Source: Candidatus Melainabacteria bacterium (GTDB taxonomy: Bacteria > Cyanobacteriota > Vampirovibrionia > Obscuribacterales > Obscuribacteraceae). From it: a DNA stretch of 64,000 nt. Positions 36,275 to 44,075 of this stretch are shown here, one piece after another. Where the stretch lies: assembly GCA_003242885.1 (NCBI GenBank), contig QKMZ01000003.1, positions 372,001 through 436,000 on the forward strand, read 5' to 3'. Under the pieces are notes generated by a model that made no database searches, was not told where the DNA came from, and saw nothing but the letters and a program-made list of their open reading frames with translations. The first letter of the stretch is position 1. Every line of letters starts with the position of its first letter. Made by a program: the position numbers and the translations under genes.

Positions 36275-36772
36275 TTATTCGGCTTTTCGCCTTTCTTCGA
36301 TCTTCGAGGCTTCCAGCGTCGGAACCGCTGGCAGCAGCTTTTTGATTTCAGAAATTAACTGTATAGCATCAAAAGTAGGCATATTTACAAAGGCATCAGC
36401 TCCTAACAATCTCGCCGTGGACTCAGCTGCTGCGTTGACTTTAGAGCCGATCGGACCTGGAGCGAGCGCCAATGTCAAAAACATTGAATGCTTATGAAGT
36501 TCATTAGATCTCAACCGCTTCAGGAAATCAAACATAGACTCATCTTCCAGATGCGCCGCGCAGATTATGACGTCCGCGTGATCTTGCCCATCCAAAAATG
36601 AAAAAGCTTCTTCGATAGTTTTAGCCGCTACGACATCGTGCCCAGCGTCCTTACAAGCAGCCTTTAACTGCGCGATGTGCTCAGGACTATCCATAAGGAG
36701 AATGCGAAACGTCTCCTTTGCCTCCAATCGAGCACCAGCAGTGGCGTGTTCTACTCTCGGTTCATCTTTCAT
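36275..36772 (-). CDS. receiver-like protein without phospho-acceptor Asp
   Basis: About 165 residues; ATG 36772 has AAGAAG upstream, GTG 36781 is an alternative. The fold follows a response-regulator receiver: RILLMDS, then ADVIICAAHLEDESMFDFLKRLR and LLGADAFVNMPTF. In the position of the phosphorylated Asp (usually ICD) it has ICA. The conserved Lys-Pro end loop is also changed. It is thus a pseudo-receiver, probably a protein-interaction module rather than a phospho-switch. It resembles the protein at 38283-38699. N-terminal acidic extension of about 20 residues. Confidence 0.75.
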   Translation of the reverse strand: MKDEPRVEHATAGARLEAKETFRILLMDSPEHIAQLKAACKDAGHDVVAAKTIEEAFSFLDGQDHADVIICAAHLEDESMFDFLKRLRSNELHKHSMFLTLALAPGPIGSKVNAAAESTARLLGADAFVNMPTFDAIQLISEIKKLLPAVPTLEASKIEERRKAE

Positions 36773-37217
36773 AAATTTCACTTCTTATATCGGGCAGCGC
36801 CTTTCTAGTGCGATCTGAACAGACAAAAAAAACAACGGTACGAGGTGCCTATCTCATTATAGTGTGAAATCCAGCATCTCAAAGCGAGGCAACATGTACA
36901 TTTGCAACCATGCAGACAAAAAACCGCTATCTGCATCACAGCCCGCCTCGGCAGTAAGAAAGTAGACACTTGCTACTATTTTGCACTCGTTTATTTACAA
37001 ATATAGATCTATGATATAGAAGCTTCAGATTGCCTGGCGACCAGTTATTAGTGCAAGAAGCAGCGGACGTATCGTTAATACGTCCCAGCAGCGCGCACTA
37101 GCGATTAATGACGCAATGCCAAAGCTTGTCGCAAAAAACACTGGTGTCAACACCCGTCAAATATCAGTCCTGAATACTTGAAGATGCTTTCGCGAGCAAC
37201 GGCATTGTAAAAGAATC
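36773..37217. other. intergenic region with one hairpin
   Basis: About 450 bases between divergent genes. A perfect hairpin, GGACGTAT/ATACGTCC with a 5-base loop, lies at 37065-37085. An 8-codon frame (37184-37210) precedes the CheB-like gene without a ribosome site. No other gene is visible. Confidence 0.4.
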
Positions 37218-37230
37218 GGAGGCACAAAGT

Positions 37231-38244
37231 ATAAGTTCTCCAACGCTACTGAAGGTCAAAAATATCATCGCAATTGGGTCGTCTGCTGGTGGTGTGGAAG
37301 CGGTTTCTATTTTGCTGGGTGGACTTTCAAAGCAACTAGAGGCGGCAGTTTTCCTGATACAAGGTACGCCGGGACACAGCCCAAATGAACTGGCAAAGAT
37401 CCTAAACAGGCGAAGCGCATTGCCTGTCACAATTCCGGTAGATGGCGAAACGATAAATCCCAAACATGTCTATTTAGCACCGCCCAATCAGCACTTAATC
37501 GTAAAGAACGGCGCGATCTGCCTGGGCAACGGACCGAAAGAGAACAGAGCAAGACCAGCTATTGATGCTCTATTCCGTACGGCAGCCCATGCCTACGGCA
37601 AACATGTAATCGGCGTTATATTGTCCGGTGTATTGAACGATGGGACCGCTGGCATTCTATCGATCAAAGCCCATGGTGGCAAATCCATAGTGCAAGACCC
37701 AGATGAAGCTGTTTTTGATGGGATGCCGAGAAGTGCCATTGCCTTTTCTCAAGTTGACTATGTACTTAAGGTCCAAGAGATAAGCGCTTGTTTGGAAAGT
37801 TTAGTCGCTGAGAACCTACAGGAAGAAGGAGGCACTGGTTACACGCCGGAGTACAGAGACCAAGCTGACGTTGGAGAGGTAGGAGGACCGGGGATCGGTC
37901 TTGTCGCAAATTACCCTCCCTCTGCATTAACATGCCCGTCATGCGGCGGTGCTGTCTGGGAAATTCAAGAGCAATCTTTGAATCTATTCAAGTGTCATAC
38001 AGGTCACAGTTATACCGCCGAACTCATGCTCGAAGAACAGTCTGAAGCCGTTGATAGTGCTGCATGGACACTGTTGCGTGCCATCGGCGAAAGCATTCAT
38101 CTTCGATTGAAACTCGCTGAATGGGCGAGAAGTACCGGACGCAATGAAGAGGCAGCTTTTCATCAGCAACAAGCGAAGGAAGCACAAAAGCAAGAGAGTG
38201 CATTTCGCACACTACTGTTAAGTAATGAAAAAGGTCGCGACTAG
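37231..38244 (+). CDS. CheB-like methylesterase-family protein, catalytic His replaced, probable AUA start
   Basis: About 337 residues. A start downstream at GTG 37294 would remove the IIAIGSSAGGVEA motif that holds the catalytic Ser, so the start must lie upstream. No ATG, GTG or TTG exists in frame back to a stop at 37171. A perfect GGAGG (37218-37222) stands exactly 8 bases before an ATA at 37231, which is my choice. The CheB domain has the Ser motif and the NDGTAG Asp, but the usual QH-x-P segment reads QGTPGH, so the catalytic His is Gly. The C-terminal zinc-ribbon-like part (CPSCGG...CHTGHSY) and helical tail are normal for non-chemotaxis CheB relatives. It may be enzymatically inactive. 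Confidence 0.75.
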   Translation: MSSPTLLKVKNIIAIGSSAGGVEAVSILLGGLSKQLEAAVFLIQGTPGHSPNELAKILNRRSALPVTIPVDGETINPKHVYLAPPNQHLIVKNGAICLGNGPKENRARPAIDALFRTAAHAYGKHVIGVILSGVLNDGTAGILSIKAHGGKSIVQDPDEAVFDGMPRSAIAFSQVDYVLKVQEISACLESLVAENLQEEGGTGYTPEYRDQADVGEVGGPGIGLVANYPPSALTCPSCGGAVWEIQEQSLNLFKCHTGHSYTAELMLEEQSEAVDSAAWTLLRAIGESIHLRLKLAEWARSTGRNEEAAFHQQQAKEAQKQESAFRTLLLSNEKGRD

Positions 38245-38282
38245 AAGGTCGTCCGTCACGAGAGAGGTTTTGATTAAATACA

Positions 38283-38699
38283 ATGGCAAATATTTTAGTA
38301 GTAGAAGATGTCGAAGAAAACATAGCCGATATAAAACTCTGTCTAGAACCCCGTGGTCACCAGCTCTTCATAGCGCATACGGTCAATAGTGCGACTACGC
38401 TACTTAAAGCAGCAACTTTTGACCTCCTCATCTGTGGTGTGCATTTAAGGAGGGGAGTAGTTTTCGATTTGTTGAAGAACGTAAAAAGCGATCCGGAAAA
38501 ACGCGATATGCCATTTATTTTCTTTTGCTGCAGTCCTGGAGCAATTGCTAGGTATGTTTCTACAAGCATGAAAAATACAGCAATGTTGCTGGGTGCAGAC
38601 GAATATATAACTCATGAACATTTCAATGAACAACGTTTTCTTTCCGAGATTGACGCTTTCTTGCGGACAACGACGCGTCCCGTCGAAGATAGGAAATGA
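38283..38699 (+). CDS. receiver-like protein without phospho-acceptor Asp
   Basis: 138 residues. It starts like a receiver (ILVVEDVEENIADIKLCL, with the acidic pocket E-D), but the phospho-acceptor site reads DLLICGVHL where a receiver has ICD. The later Thr/Lys switch positions are also altered (GADEYITHEHF). It parallels the protein at 36275-36772 over its whole length. It follows the CheB-like gene by 38 bases and is probably in one operon with it. A pseudo-receiver could dock the CheB-like protein; this is inference. Confidence 0.8.
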   Translation: MANILVVEDVEENIADIKLCLEPRGHQLFIAHTVNSATTLLKAATFDLLICGVHLRRGVVFDLLKNVKSDPEKRDMPFIFFCCSPGAIARYVSTSMKNTAMLLGADEYITHEHFNEQRFLSEIDAFLRTTTRPVEDRK

Positions 38700-38868
38700 A
38701 AAAGCAAGTACAGAGCAGCAACTACCACTCATACGCATAATGCCTAGAGAAACAGGTCCTCTGCGATTGGATAGAGAAGCAGCCTTTTTACCAAGAGTAC
38801 AGTGCGTGGCAGCAGCCAGCGCATAACCCAGGGGAACACCGTCACGCAGAAGAACATAGATTTTCATA
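38700..38868 (-). pseudogene. remnant of a peptidyl-tRNA-hydrolase-2-like gene
   Basis: Starting at ATG 38868 with AGGTAGG upstream, the frame encodes MKIYVLLRDGVPLGYALAAA, which resembles the start of small Pth2/DUF-type proteins. After about 31 residues the resemblance ends and the frame runs on into the antisense of the receiver gene. I read it as the 5' stub of a broken gene. The similarity is short and from memory, so this is tentative. Confidence 0.35.
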
Positions 38869-38951
38869 GCACACCTACCTTTACCGATACAAACATGTAT
38901 GCGGCAGCAAATTGTTCCAATTATTGGTTGAAGTTCGGCAGCATCGACCGC

Positions 38952-38983
38952 AAGGCACCGCATTTAGTGCCTTAACGATTTTT
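38952..38983 (+). terminator. intrinsic terminator after the receiver-like gene
   Basis: Stem AAGGCAC/GTGCCTT (38952-38973, 8-base loop), then AACGA and TTTTT. It would end rightward transcription from the CheB-like/receiver operon before the convergent rtcB gene. Confidence 0.65.
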
Positions 38984-39004
38984 GCCGATTATGTTTCCTT
39001 GACT

Positions 39005-40246
39005 CTATCCCTTGACGCAGATAACCTGCTTCAAAGTGTGGACAATGTCCACCAGATCTTTTTGAGCTTCCATCACAGAGTCGATTGACTTGTATGCCAT
39101 CGGTGTTTCGTCGATAACATCTGCGTCTTTCCGGCATTCGACACCGGCTGTAGCTCTTACGTGGTCTTCGAGAGAGAATTTCTTCTTAGCTTCACCACGA
39201 GACATCGCTCGACCTGCTCCGTGTGAGCAGCTGTTGAAGCTTTCTGGATTTCCTTTTCCACGCACGATGTACGATCTGGTGCCCATGGATCCTGGGATGA
39301 TTCCCAAGTCACCCTCTTGCGCTCTCACTGCGCCCTTACGAGTCACGTAGATGTTTTCACCATAGTGATGTTCAAGGGCAGCATAGTTATGGTGGCAGTT
39401 TACGACTTCGGAAGTAATCTCGAAGTCGGGCAACTTGCACTTGCGAAGGGCAGCAATAACTGAATTGAGCATGACGTCTCTGTTTGTTTGAGCGAATTTC
39501 TGCGCCCACATCAACGCCGTCCAATACTCATTGAAATTGTCCGTACCTTCAGGCAAGTATGCAAGATCTTGATCGGGTACAGTGATGCACCACTTTTCCA
39601 TATCCTTCTTCGCAAGTTCGATGAAGTATTTTCCGATGGCATTACCGATTCCTCTGGAGCCAGAATGAAGCATAACCCACACAGCATCATCCTCATCTAC
39701 GCAGATTTCAATGAAGTGGTTGCCCGTACCCAAAGAGCCAAGATGCGTAACCGTATTGCTTCTTGCAAGCTTAGGATGCTTATCCACAATTGCCTTGTGT
39801 CCATCAGCGAGTGCTGACCAAGCGTCCTCAACCACCTTAGGCGCGTCTTTCCACGCACCTCTGTCGTTAGGTCCACCATTATCGGTACGACCGTGTGGAA
39901 CAGCGGTTTCGATTGCACGCCTAATAGATGCCAGATCGTCAGGCAAATCGGGTGCGCGTAAGCTTGTTCGCGCAGCGACCATACCACATCCAATATCGAC
40001 TCCTACTCCAGCTGGAATAATCGCCTTACGGGTAGGTATGACACTGCCTACGGTGGCGCCCATACCCCAGTGACAATCGGGCATGGCAGCGACCCACCTA
40101 AAAACAAACGGCATCTTGGTGATATTGCTCAACTGTTTGCGCGCCTCTTCCTCGAGCTGCACGCCGCGAGTCCACATCTTCACTGGAACCAAGCCTTCAG
40201 TGCGCATGATGTCGTAGGTTTTGTCTTTTGGTGTAAAAATCTCCAT
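39005..40246 (-). CDS. rtcB: RNA-splicing ligase RtcB
   Basis: 413 residues of the RtcB family, the GTP- and Mn-dependent ligase joining 2',3'-cyclic-phosphate (or 3'-phosphate) and 5'-OH RNA ends. Family motifs are all visible: MPDCHWGMGATVGSVIP, GVGVDIGCGMVA (metal Cys), GTGNHFIE, HSGSRGIGN, HHNYAA, GSMGTRSYIV and SCSHGAGRAMSR (the GMP-accepting His). So it should be active. AGAGGA precedes the ATG. In bacteria RtcB takes part in RNA repair. The gene lies 49 bases after tRNA-Ser(GCU) on the same strand, without an obvious promoter or terminator between them. Confidence 0.95.
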   Translation of the reverse strand: MEIFTPKDKTYDIMRTEGLVPVKMWTRGVQLEEEARKQLSNITKMPFVFRWVAAMPDCHWGMGATVGSVIPTRKAIIPAGVGVDIGCGMVAARTSLRAPDLPDDLASIRRAIETAVPHGRTDNGGPNDRGAWKDAPKVVEDAWSALADGHKAIVDKHPKLARSNTVTHLGSLGTGNHFIEICVDEDDAVWVMLHSGSRGIGNAIGKYFIELAKKDMEKWCITVPDQDLAYLPEGTDNFNEYWTALMWAQKFAQTNRDVMLNSVIAALRKCKLPDFEITSEVVNCHHNYAALEHHYGENIYVTRKGAVRAQEGDLGIIPGSMGTRSYIVRGKGNPESFNSCSHGAGRAMSRGEAKKKFSLEDHVRATAGVECRKDADVIDETPMAYKSIDSVMEAQKDLVDIVHTLKQVICVKG

Positions 40247-40295
40247 GTCCGTGTCCTCTGCTTGTTATTTCACTTATTTTTTCCTTGTTGTTCCT

Positions 40296-40382
40296 CGGAG
40301 AGAGTGGGATTCGAACCCACGGATGGACTCTGCCATCTACGTCTTAGCAGAACGTTGCTTTAGGCCTCTCAGCCATCTCTCC
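40296..40382 (-). tRNA. tRNA-Ser(GCU)
   Basis: An 87-nt tRNA gene. The acceptor stem is GGAGAGA/TCTCTCC with discriminator G. The T arm contains GGTTCGAATCC, and the variable arm is long as in serine tRNAs. The anticodon loop CTGCTAA carries GCU (genomic complement at 40346-40348), read as serine AGC/AGU. CCA is not encoded. It is transcribed leftwards toward rtcB. Confidence 0.93.
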
Positions 40383-40400
40383 AAATTCGCATATATAGAT

Positions 40401-40548
40401 GAAACTAAAAGCCCTTTCGTTTCTGAAAGGGCTCGCTGAATGACTACAGATGCTTTTGATCAGTCAATTACGCCTGCGTCACTCAGAGCCCCGATTTACG
40501 GTGCCATACATCTTTTGTTCGCGACTAGGTGTAAATAATATGTCCATA
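40401..40548 (-). ncRNA. structured leader or small RNA upstream of tRNA-Ser/rtcB, ending in a terminator
   Basis: From the TTGACA/GATAAT promoter at 40555-40582 a transcript would run leftwards about 145 nt to a terminator: AGCCCTTTC (40433-40425) pairing with GAAAGGGCT (40418-40410), followed by TTTTAGTTT. The same AGCCC strand can instead pair with GGGGCTC (40502-40496), extended by an 8-bp helix TGAGTGAC/GTCATTCA. The two helices are mutually exclusive, as in an attenuator or riboswitch. No ORF with a ribosome site is inside. It could also be a free sRNA. Confidence 0.45.
40410..40433 (-). terminator. intrinsic terminator before tRNA-Ser
   Basis: A 9-base perfect stem with a 6-base loop and, on the leftward strand, a following TTTTAGTTT. 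No coding gene precedes it on that strand, which is why I propose an RNA leader. Confidence 0.6.
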
Positions 40549-40554
40549 CATCCC

Positions 40555-40582
40555 ATTATCCCGGTTGAAGCGACATTGTCAA
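40555..40582 (-). promoter_or_regulatory. promoter for the leader/tRNA-Ser/rtcB unit
   Basis: On the leftward strand TTGACA (40582-40577), 16 bases, GATAAT (40560-40555). A near-consensus sigma-70 promoter, the best in the window. Confidence 0.65.
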
Positions 40583-40636
40583 GCCACGACAAAGGGTAAA
40601 ATTCCCACTTCGCAACAACTAATTTTCAAATTCAAA

Positions 40637-41215
40637 ATGCCAAATCCAATAGTTCAAACCGGACATCCAGTTTTACGGGCGGAAGCGCGCGAATTGACGC
40701 AAGACGAGATCAAGTCGGCAGAGATTCAAGAGCTGATTGAAATCATGCGCGAAGTTATGCGCGCAGCACCAGGCGTTGGTCTTGCAGCACCGCAAATTGG
40801 TGAGTCGATCAAACTCACAGTGATTGAAGACGAAGCCGGTGAGAAAACAAAAATGAGTTCAGAAGAACTCAACTTGCGCGAACGATATCCAGTTCCGTTT
40901 CATGTGTTAATCAACCCTATTCTCACGCCAGTTGGTGATGAGAAAGTAGATTTCTTCGAAGGATGTTTGAGCGTGCAAGGTTTCGCCGCAAACGTCGCTC
41001 GCTACAAAAAAGTCAACGTTAAGGCTCTCAACGAGAAGGGCGAAGAAGTTTCAATAGATGCGAAAGGCTGGTACGCGCGAATTTTGCAGCATGAAATCGA
41101 TCACCTGAATGGAATTCTCTACATAGATCGCATGTATTCAACCACGTTCACCACAGTGGAAAATAAAGTGCGTTTTTGGGATAGTTTGGACCAAGCAAAG
41201 CCACTATCTCAATAA
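40637..41215 (+). CDS. def: peptide deformylase
   Basis: 192 residues from the ATG at 40637. The three family motifs are intact: PGVGLAAPQIG near 52, EGCLS near 112 (Cys metal ligand) and QHEIDHL near 157 (two His ligands and Glu). It removes the formyl group from nascent proteins at the ribosome exit. No Shine-Dalgarno is visible before the ATG, so the message may start close to it. A GNAT gene follows after 17 bases, suggesting an operon for protein N-terminal processing or acetylation. Confidence 0.95.
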   Translation: MPNPIVQTGHPVLRAEARELTQDEIKSAEIQELIEIMREVMRAAPGVGLAAPQIGESIKLTVIEDEAGEKTKMSSEELNLRERYPVPFHVLINPILTPVGDEKVDFFEGCLSVQGFAANVARYKKVNVKALNEKGEEVSIDAKGWYARILQHEIDHLNGILYIDRMYSTTFTTVENKVRFWDSLDQAKPLSQ

Positions 41216-41232
41216 ACTGCGTCAATTAAACT

Positions 41233-41793
41233 ATGACGATTGAACTAGTCAGACCGAGCAGAAAAGTTTTGCCTTCTTACCTTGAAGCGCTCAATGAAGG
41301 CACTTTTTGCAACATGGCGTTGGGAAATTTTGCGGATGAATCTCCCGAAGAAATTTCCAAGGACCCGGACGATTACATAAATAGAATTAGTGATGAATCA
41401 CCGCGCATCGTCGCAATGCCGGATGGTTCTGAATTTACTGTTACCGAACACTCTCTGCTCTGGTTGGTTGATGGAGAGCGCTACCTCGGTTCGGTTTCAC
41501 TTAGATTCTCTGGTGATCGAGATGTCATCGAAGAGTTTGGCGGGAACATTGGCATTGCTATTCGACCGGCACTCTTGAATGTCGGCTATGGTGTCAAAGC
41601 CGCAGCGCTTGCGTGGCGCTTGGCTGGTCCTTATTTTAAAGAACGCGGCATTAACTCGATTTATATTTCATGCAATCCGACTAATTTTGCCTCACGCCGC
41701 TTAATTGAGCACAACGGTGGAAAACTCGTCAAAGAGAAAAATGACGCTTTTGGAACAGGACCAAGCTTGATATTTGTAATAGATCTGCAGTGA
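41233..41793 (+). CDS. GNAT family N-acetyltransferase
   Basis: 186 residues with the GNAT core: a strand with YLGSVSLRF, then IGIAIRPALLNVGYGVKAAALAW (acetyl-CoA binding region, motif A, although the usual R/Q-x-x-G-x-G/A is altered to NVGYGVKA) and the CNPTNFASRRLIEHNGG motif near 150. It probably acetylates an amine on a small molecule or protein. It lies 17 bases after peptide deformylase and is likely co-transcribed with it. Cytoplasmic. Confidence 0.85.
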   Translation: MTIELVRPSRKVLPSYLEALNEGTFCNMALGNFADESPEEISKDPDDYINRISDESPRIVAMPDGSEFTVTEHSLLWLVDGERYLGSVSLRFSGDRDVIEEFGGNIGIAIRPALLNVGYGVKAAALAWRLAGPYFKERGINSIYISCNPTNFASRRLIEHNGGKLVKEKNDAFGTGPSLIFVIDLQ

Positions 41794-41794
41794 T

Positions 41795-42718
41795 CTAAGG
41801 TCCGTAGAATTCAACAATTACGTCTGTGCTTTTAATCAGCACTGGCAAACGTTGGGTAATTCGCAATTTACTCAGTGCTTTTAGAGCAGCACGCTTGTAT
41901 TCATTGCGCATTGAAAACACTGATGGCGGACAGTCTTTAACGACTGTCGTGACATGCATGTTGGAAATGGTCAATGTCTCATCTACAGTAAACTGCGCTT
42001 TGGCATAAAGTTCTGACGAGATAAGAGTGGGTGATTTCCAAATTCTCCAAAGAGCTTCACGCAGCGGCACTACAAACTGCGCAACTTCCTCTGGGGCAGG
42101 GCGCTCATTTAAAAGACTTTCGCTAAAATACACCTTCACCCGCGAAGCACTTCTGAATCCATCGGGCTCAAGTCCATTTAAGCAATCGCGCAGTTTTTCC
42201 ATGGCGTCTTTGTCCATGTTTGCCTGGTGCATGATTCTATACAAAGCAGGAATAGAATCCTCATCATTGATGTCTGTAATTCTGAACATCGCCTGATAGA
42301 AAGCGGCTTCGATGATCTTGTCGTAATGGTATAGGCGCCGCACAAGTGGATCATCTTCGCGATTCATTATCGCCCAGATTGCAATCGTCGCCAAAGCATG
42401 GGGTGAAGTTTCCTTTTCGAAAAGCTGCTTCACCTGCTGCCGAATGCGGTCTTCTTTTTTCTCCGACCAATCGGTGTTGTTTTCTTTCGCGAAGACTAAG
42501 ATCTGCGCTTCGATCGCTCGCAAGTACTTGTCGCCATATACAGGTACAAATTTCGGCTTTGGAGTGACGGGCAAAGGCAAATCGTATGTTCGCTCTTCAT
42601 CTTTCACAGCAAGTGACGGCTGCGCCAGAACTATTGAAGTGAAAATAGAAACAGCGGTACAGGCAACAAATACTCTTGCGCGCCTGCGAGACAATAATCG
42701 CAATAATCCAAACTTCAA
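41795..42718 (-). CDS. exported hypothetical protein
   Basis: 307 residues starting at TTG 42718 with GGAA 8 bases before. Arg-rich start, hydrophobic stretch and cleavage after LAQPSLA near 37 indicate a signal peptide. The middle is helical with acidic patches. The last 70 residues (FTVDETLTISNMHVTTV...ALKALSKLRI) recall the C-terminal domain of TonB-like proteins in strand pattern, but I cannot confirm it. It is convergent with the GNAT gene, only one base apart. Confidence 0.65.
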   Translation of the reverse strand: MKFGLLRLLSRRRARVFVACTAVSIFTSIVLAQPSLAVKDEERTYDLPLPVTPKPKFVPVYGDKYLRAIEAQILVFAKENNTDWSEKKEDRIRQQVKQLFEKETSPHALATIAIWAIMNREDDPLVRRLYHYDKIIEAAFYQAMFRITDINDEDSIPALYRIMHQANMDKDAMEKLRDCLNGLEPDGFRSASRVKVYFSESLLNERPAPEEVAQFVVPLREALWRIWKSPTLISSELYAKAQFTVDETLTISNMHVTTVVKDCPPSVFSMRNEYKRAALKALSKLRITQRLPVLIKSTDVIVEFYGP

Positions 42719-42786
42719 TACTTAGATTCCAAAAACATTCACGCGTTTATTTTACAGGGTTTATGCAAGGCTAGACAAAGCCCAGC

Positions 42787-42816
42787 TTGACATGATTGCA
42801 AAGTCCAGTATATATT
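42787..42816 (+). promoter_or_regulatory. promoter upstream of the 26-codon ORF and rsgA
   Basis: TTGACA (42787-42792), 18 bases, TATATT (42811-42816). Transcription would begin near 42823, giving a leader that contains the 26-codon ORF. Confidence 0.6.
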
Positions 42817-42858
42817 GGCATTCTAGATATCAATCGCGAACCGCGAAGGAGGCGCTAC

Positions 42859-42939
42859 ATGGAAAATGTCATTGCTACACACGGATACGATGCTGTCTTC
42901 CGTTGCGCCGTCGTAGCTCACCGCGCTGGAAATCGCTAA
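42859..42939 (+). CDS. 26-residue leader peptide or small protein
   Basis: AAGGAGG stands 7 bases before the ATG, one of the strongest ribosome sites in the window, and a good promoter lies 40-70 bases upstream. The product contains His, Cys, Arg and Ala (it includes RCAVVAHRAGNR at the end) and has no known family. It ends 86 bases before rsgA, so it may be a regulatory leader peptide for the rsgA transcript or a small independent protein. Confidence 0.5.
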   Translation: MENVIATHGYDAVFRCAVVAHRAGNR

Positions 42940-43025
42940 AATTCGACTTTACGCATTGTGAATCGACGCTCGTGTCCTTTATTTGCACCCAGTGAAACGC
43001 ACAGCAAATAAACAAGGATAGGACA

Positions 43026-44039
43026 ATGCTGCAAAAAAATATCGCGGCTCTCGTTGAGCCGCCGTTCGAGTGCGGGCGAATAGTCTCGCAAGATCGTGGT
43101 TCGTATACTGTCGCAACGTGCCACGGAGAAAAACGCGCCGAAATAACTGGCGCATTCCGGTACTCCGCGCAGGTCGCCTCCGATTTCCCAATCGTCGGTG
43201 ATTATGTAGCGGTCTTAGAAAACGAACAGTCTAATACGACAATGATTCATAAACTAATGCCTCGCAAGAATTTATTCGCGCGGCGCGGCGTTTATGGCAG
43301 TGCAGAATTGCAGCCAATAGCTGCAAATTTGGACACATTGTTCATTACAGCGGCGCTCAATAGAGACTTCAATGTCAGAAGACTTGAGCGCTACATGGTG
43401 GCTGCAGCAGGGTTTGATGTGCCATGCGCAATTGCACTAACTAAAATAGATCTGGTCGATGATGCAATTGAACACATCAAAGCGGCTAAAGCAGTCGCGG
43501 GAGGCAATCCTGTGGTAACGCTTTCCGCCCTGGAAGGAAAGGGACTGGAAGAACTACTTCCATTTTTTGGACCAGAAAAAACAATCGCATTCGTTGGGTC
43601 TAGCGGCGTGGGTAAATCGACATTGATAAATGTACTGCTACAAGAAGAAAGACTTGCAGTTAGCGCAATCAGCTCGCAGGTTCAAAAGGGTCGTCACACA
43701 ACAACGCGCCGACTACTCGTTCAACTTGCTGATGGAACATCAATAATTGACACCCCCGGAATGCGAGAGTTCGCCCTAGCGGATGCCGAAGACGGTGTCA
43801 ACGAGGTGTTCAGCGAAGTGCTGCAATTGGCTGAAGAATGCAGATTCAGAGATTGCAAACATCAAAGTGAACCCGGCTGTGCGGTACGAGAGGGCGTTGA
43901 TGCAGATACTTACTCTAGTTGGAATAAGCTGGAGAAAGAAGCTGCATACGAAACGCGAAAAACAGATCGATTCGCCGCTGAAGCAGAAAAATCGAAGTGG
44001 AAAGCGATACAAAAAGCTAATCGCCTACGGAAAAGGTAA
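43026..44039 (+). CDS. rsgA: ribosome small subunit-dependent GTPase A
   Basis: 337 residues with the circularly permuted GTPase order of RsgA: TKID (G4, near 143), GSSGVGKST (G1, near 194) and DTPGMREF (G3, near 242). An OB-fold N-domain and a C-terminal zinc cluster (CRFRDCKHQSEPGC near 277) complete the family. RsgA helps late maturation of the 30S subunit. AGGA precedes the ATG. The gene sits after the 26-codon ORF, presumably in one transcript. Confidence 0.95.
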   Translation: MLQKNIAALVEPPFECGRIVSQDRGSYTVATCHGEKRAEITGAFRYSAQVASDFPIVGDYVAVLENEQSNTTMIHKLMPRKNLFARRGVYGSAELQPIAANLDTLFITAALNRDFNVRRLERYMVAAAGFDVPCAIALTKIDLVDDAIEHIKAAKAVAGGNPVVTLSALEGKGLEELLPFFGPEKTIAFVGSSGVGKSTLINVLLQEERLAVSAISSQVQKGRHTTTRRLLVQLADGTSIIDTPGMREFALADAEDGVNEVFSEVLQLAEECRFRDCKHQSEPGCAVREGVDADTYSSWNKLEKEAAYETRKTDRFAAEAEKSKWKAIQKANRLRKR

Positions 44040-44075
44040 TTGGCTTCGGTCTTGTTCGATTCGAATTGCAAATTT

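Noticed and set aside
37184-37210. 8-codon leader peptide before the CheB-like gene
   Set aside because: No ribosome site; likely chance.
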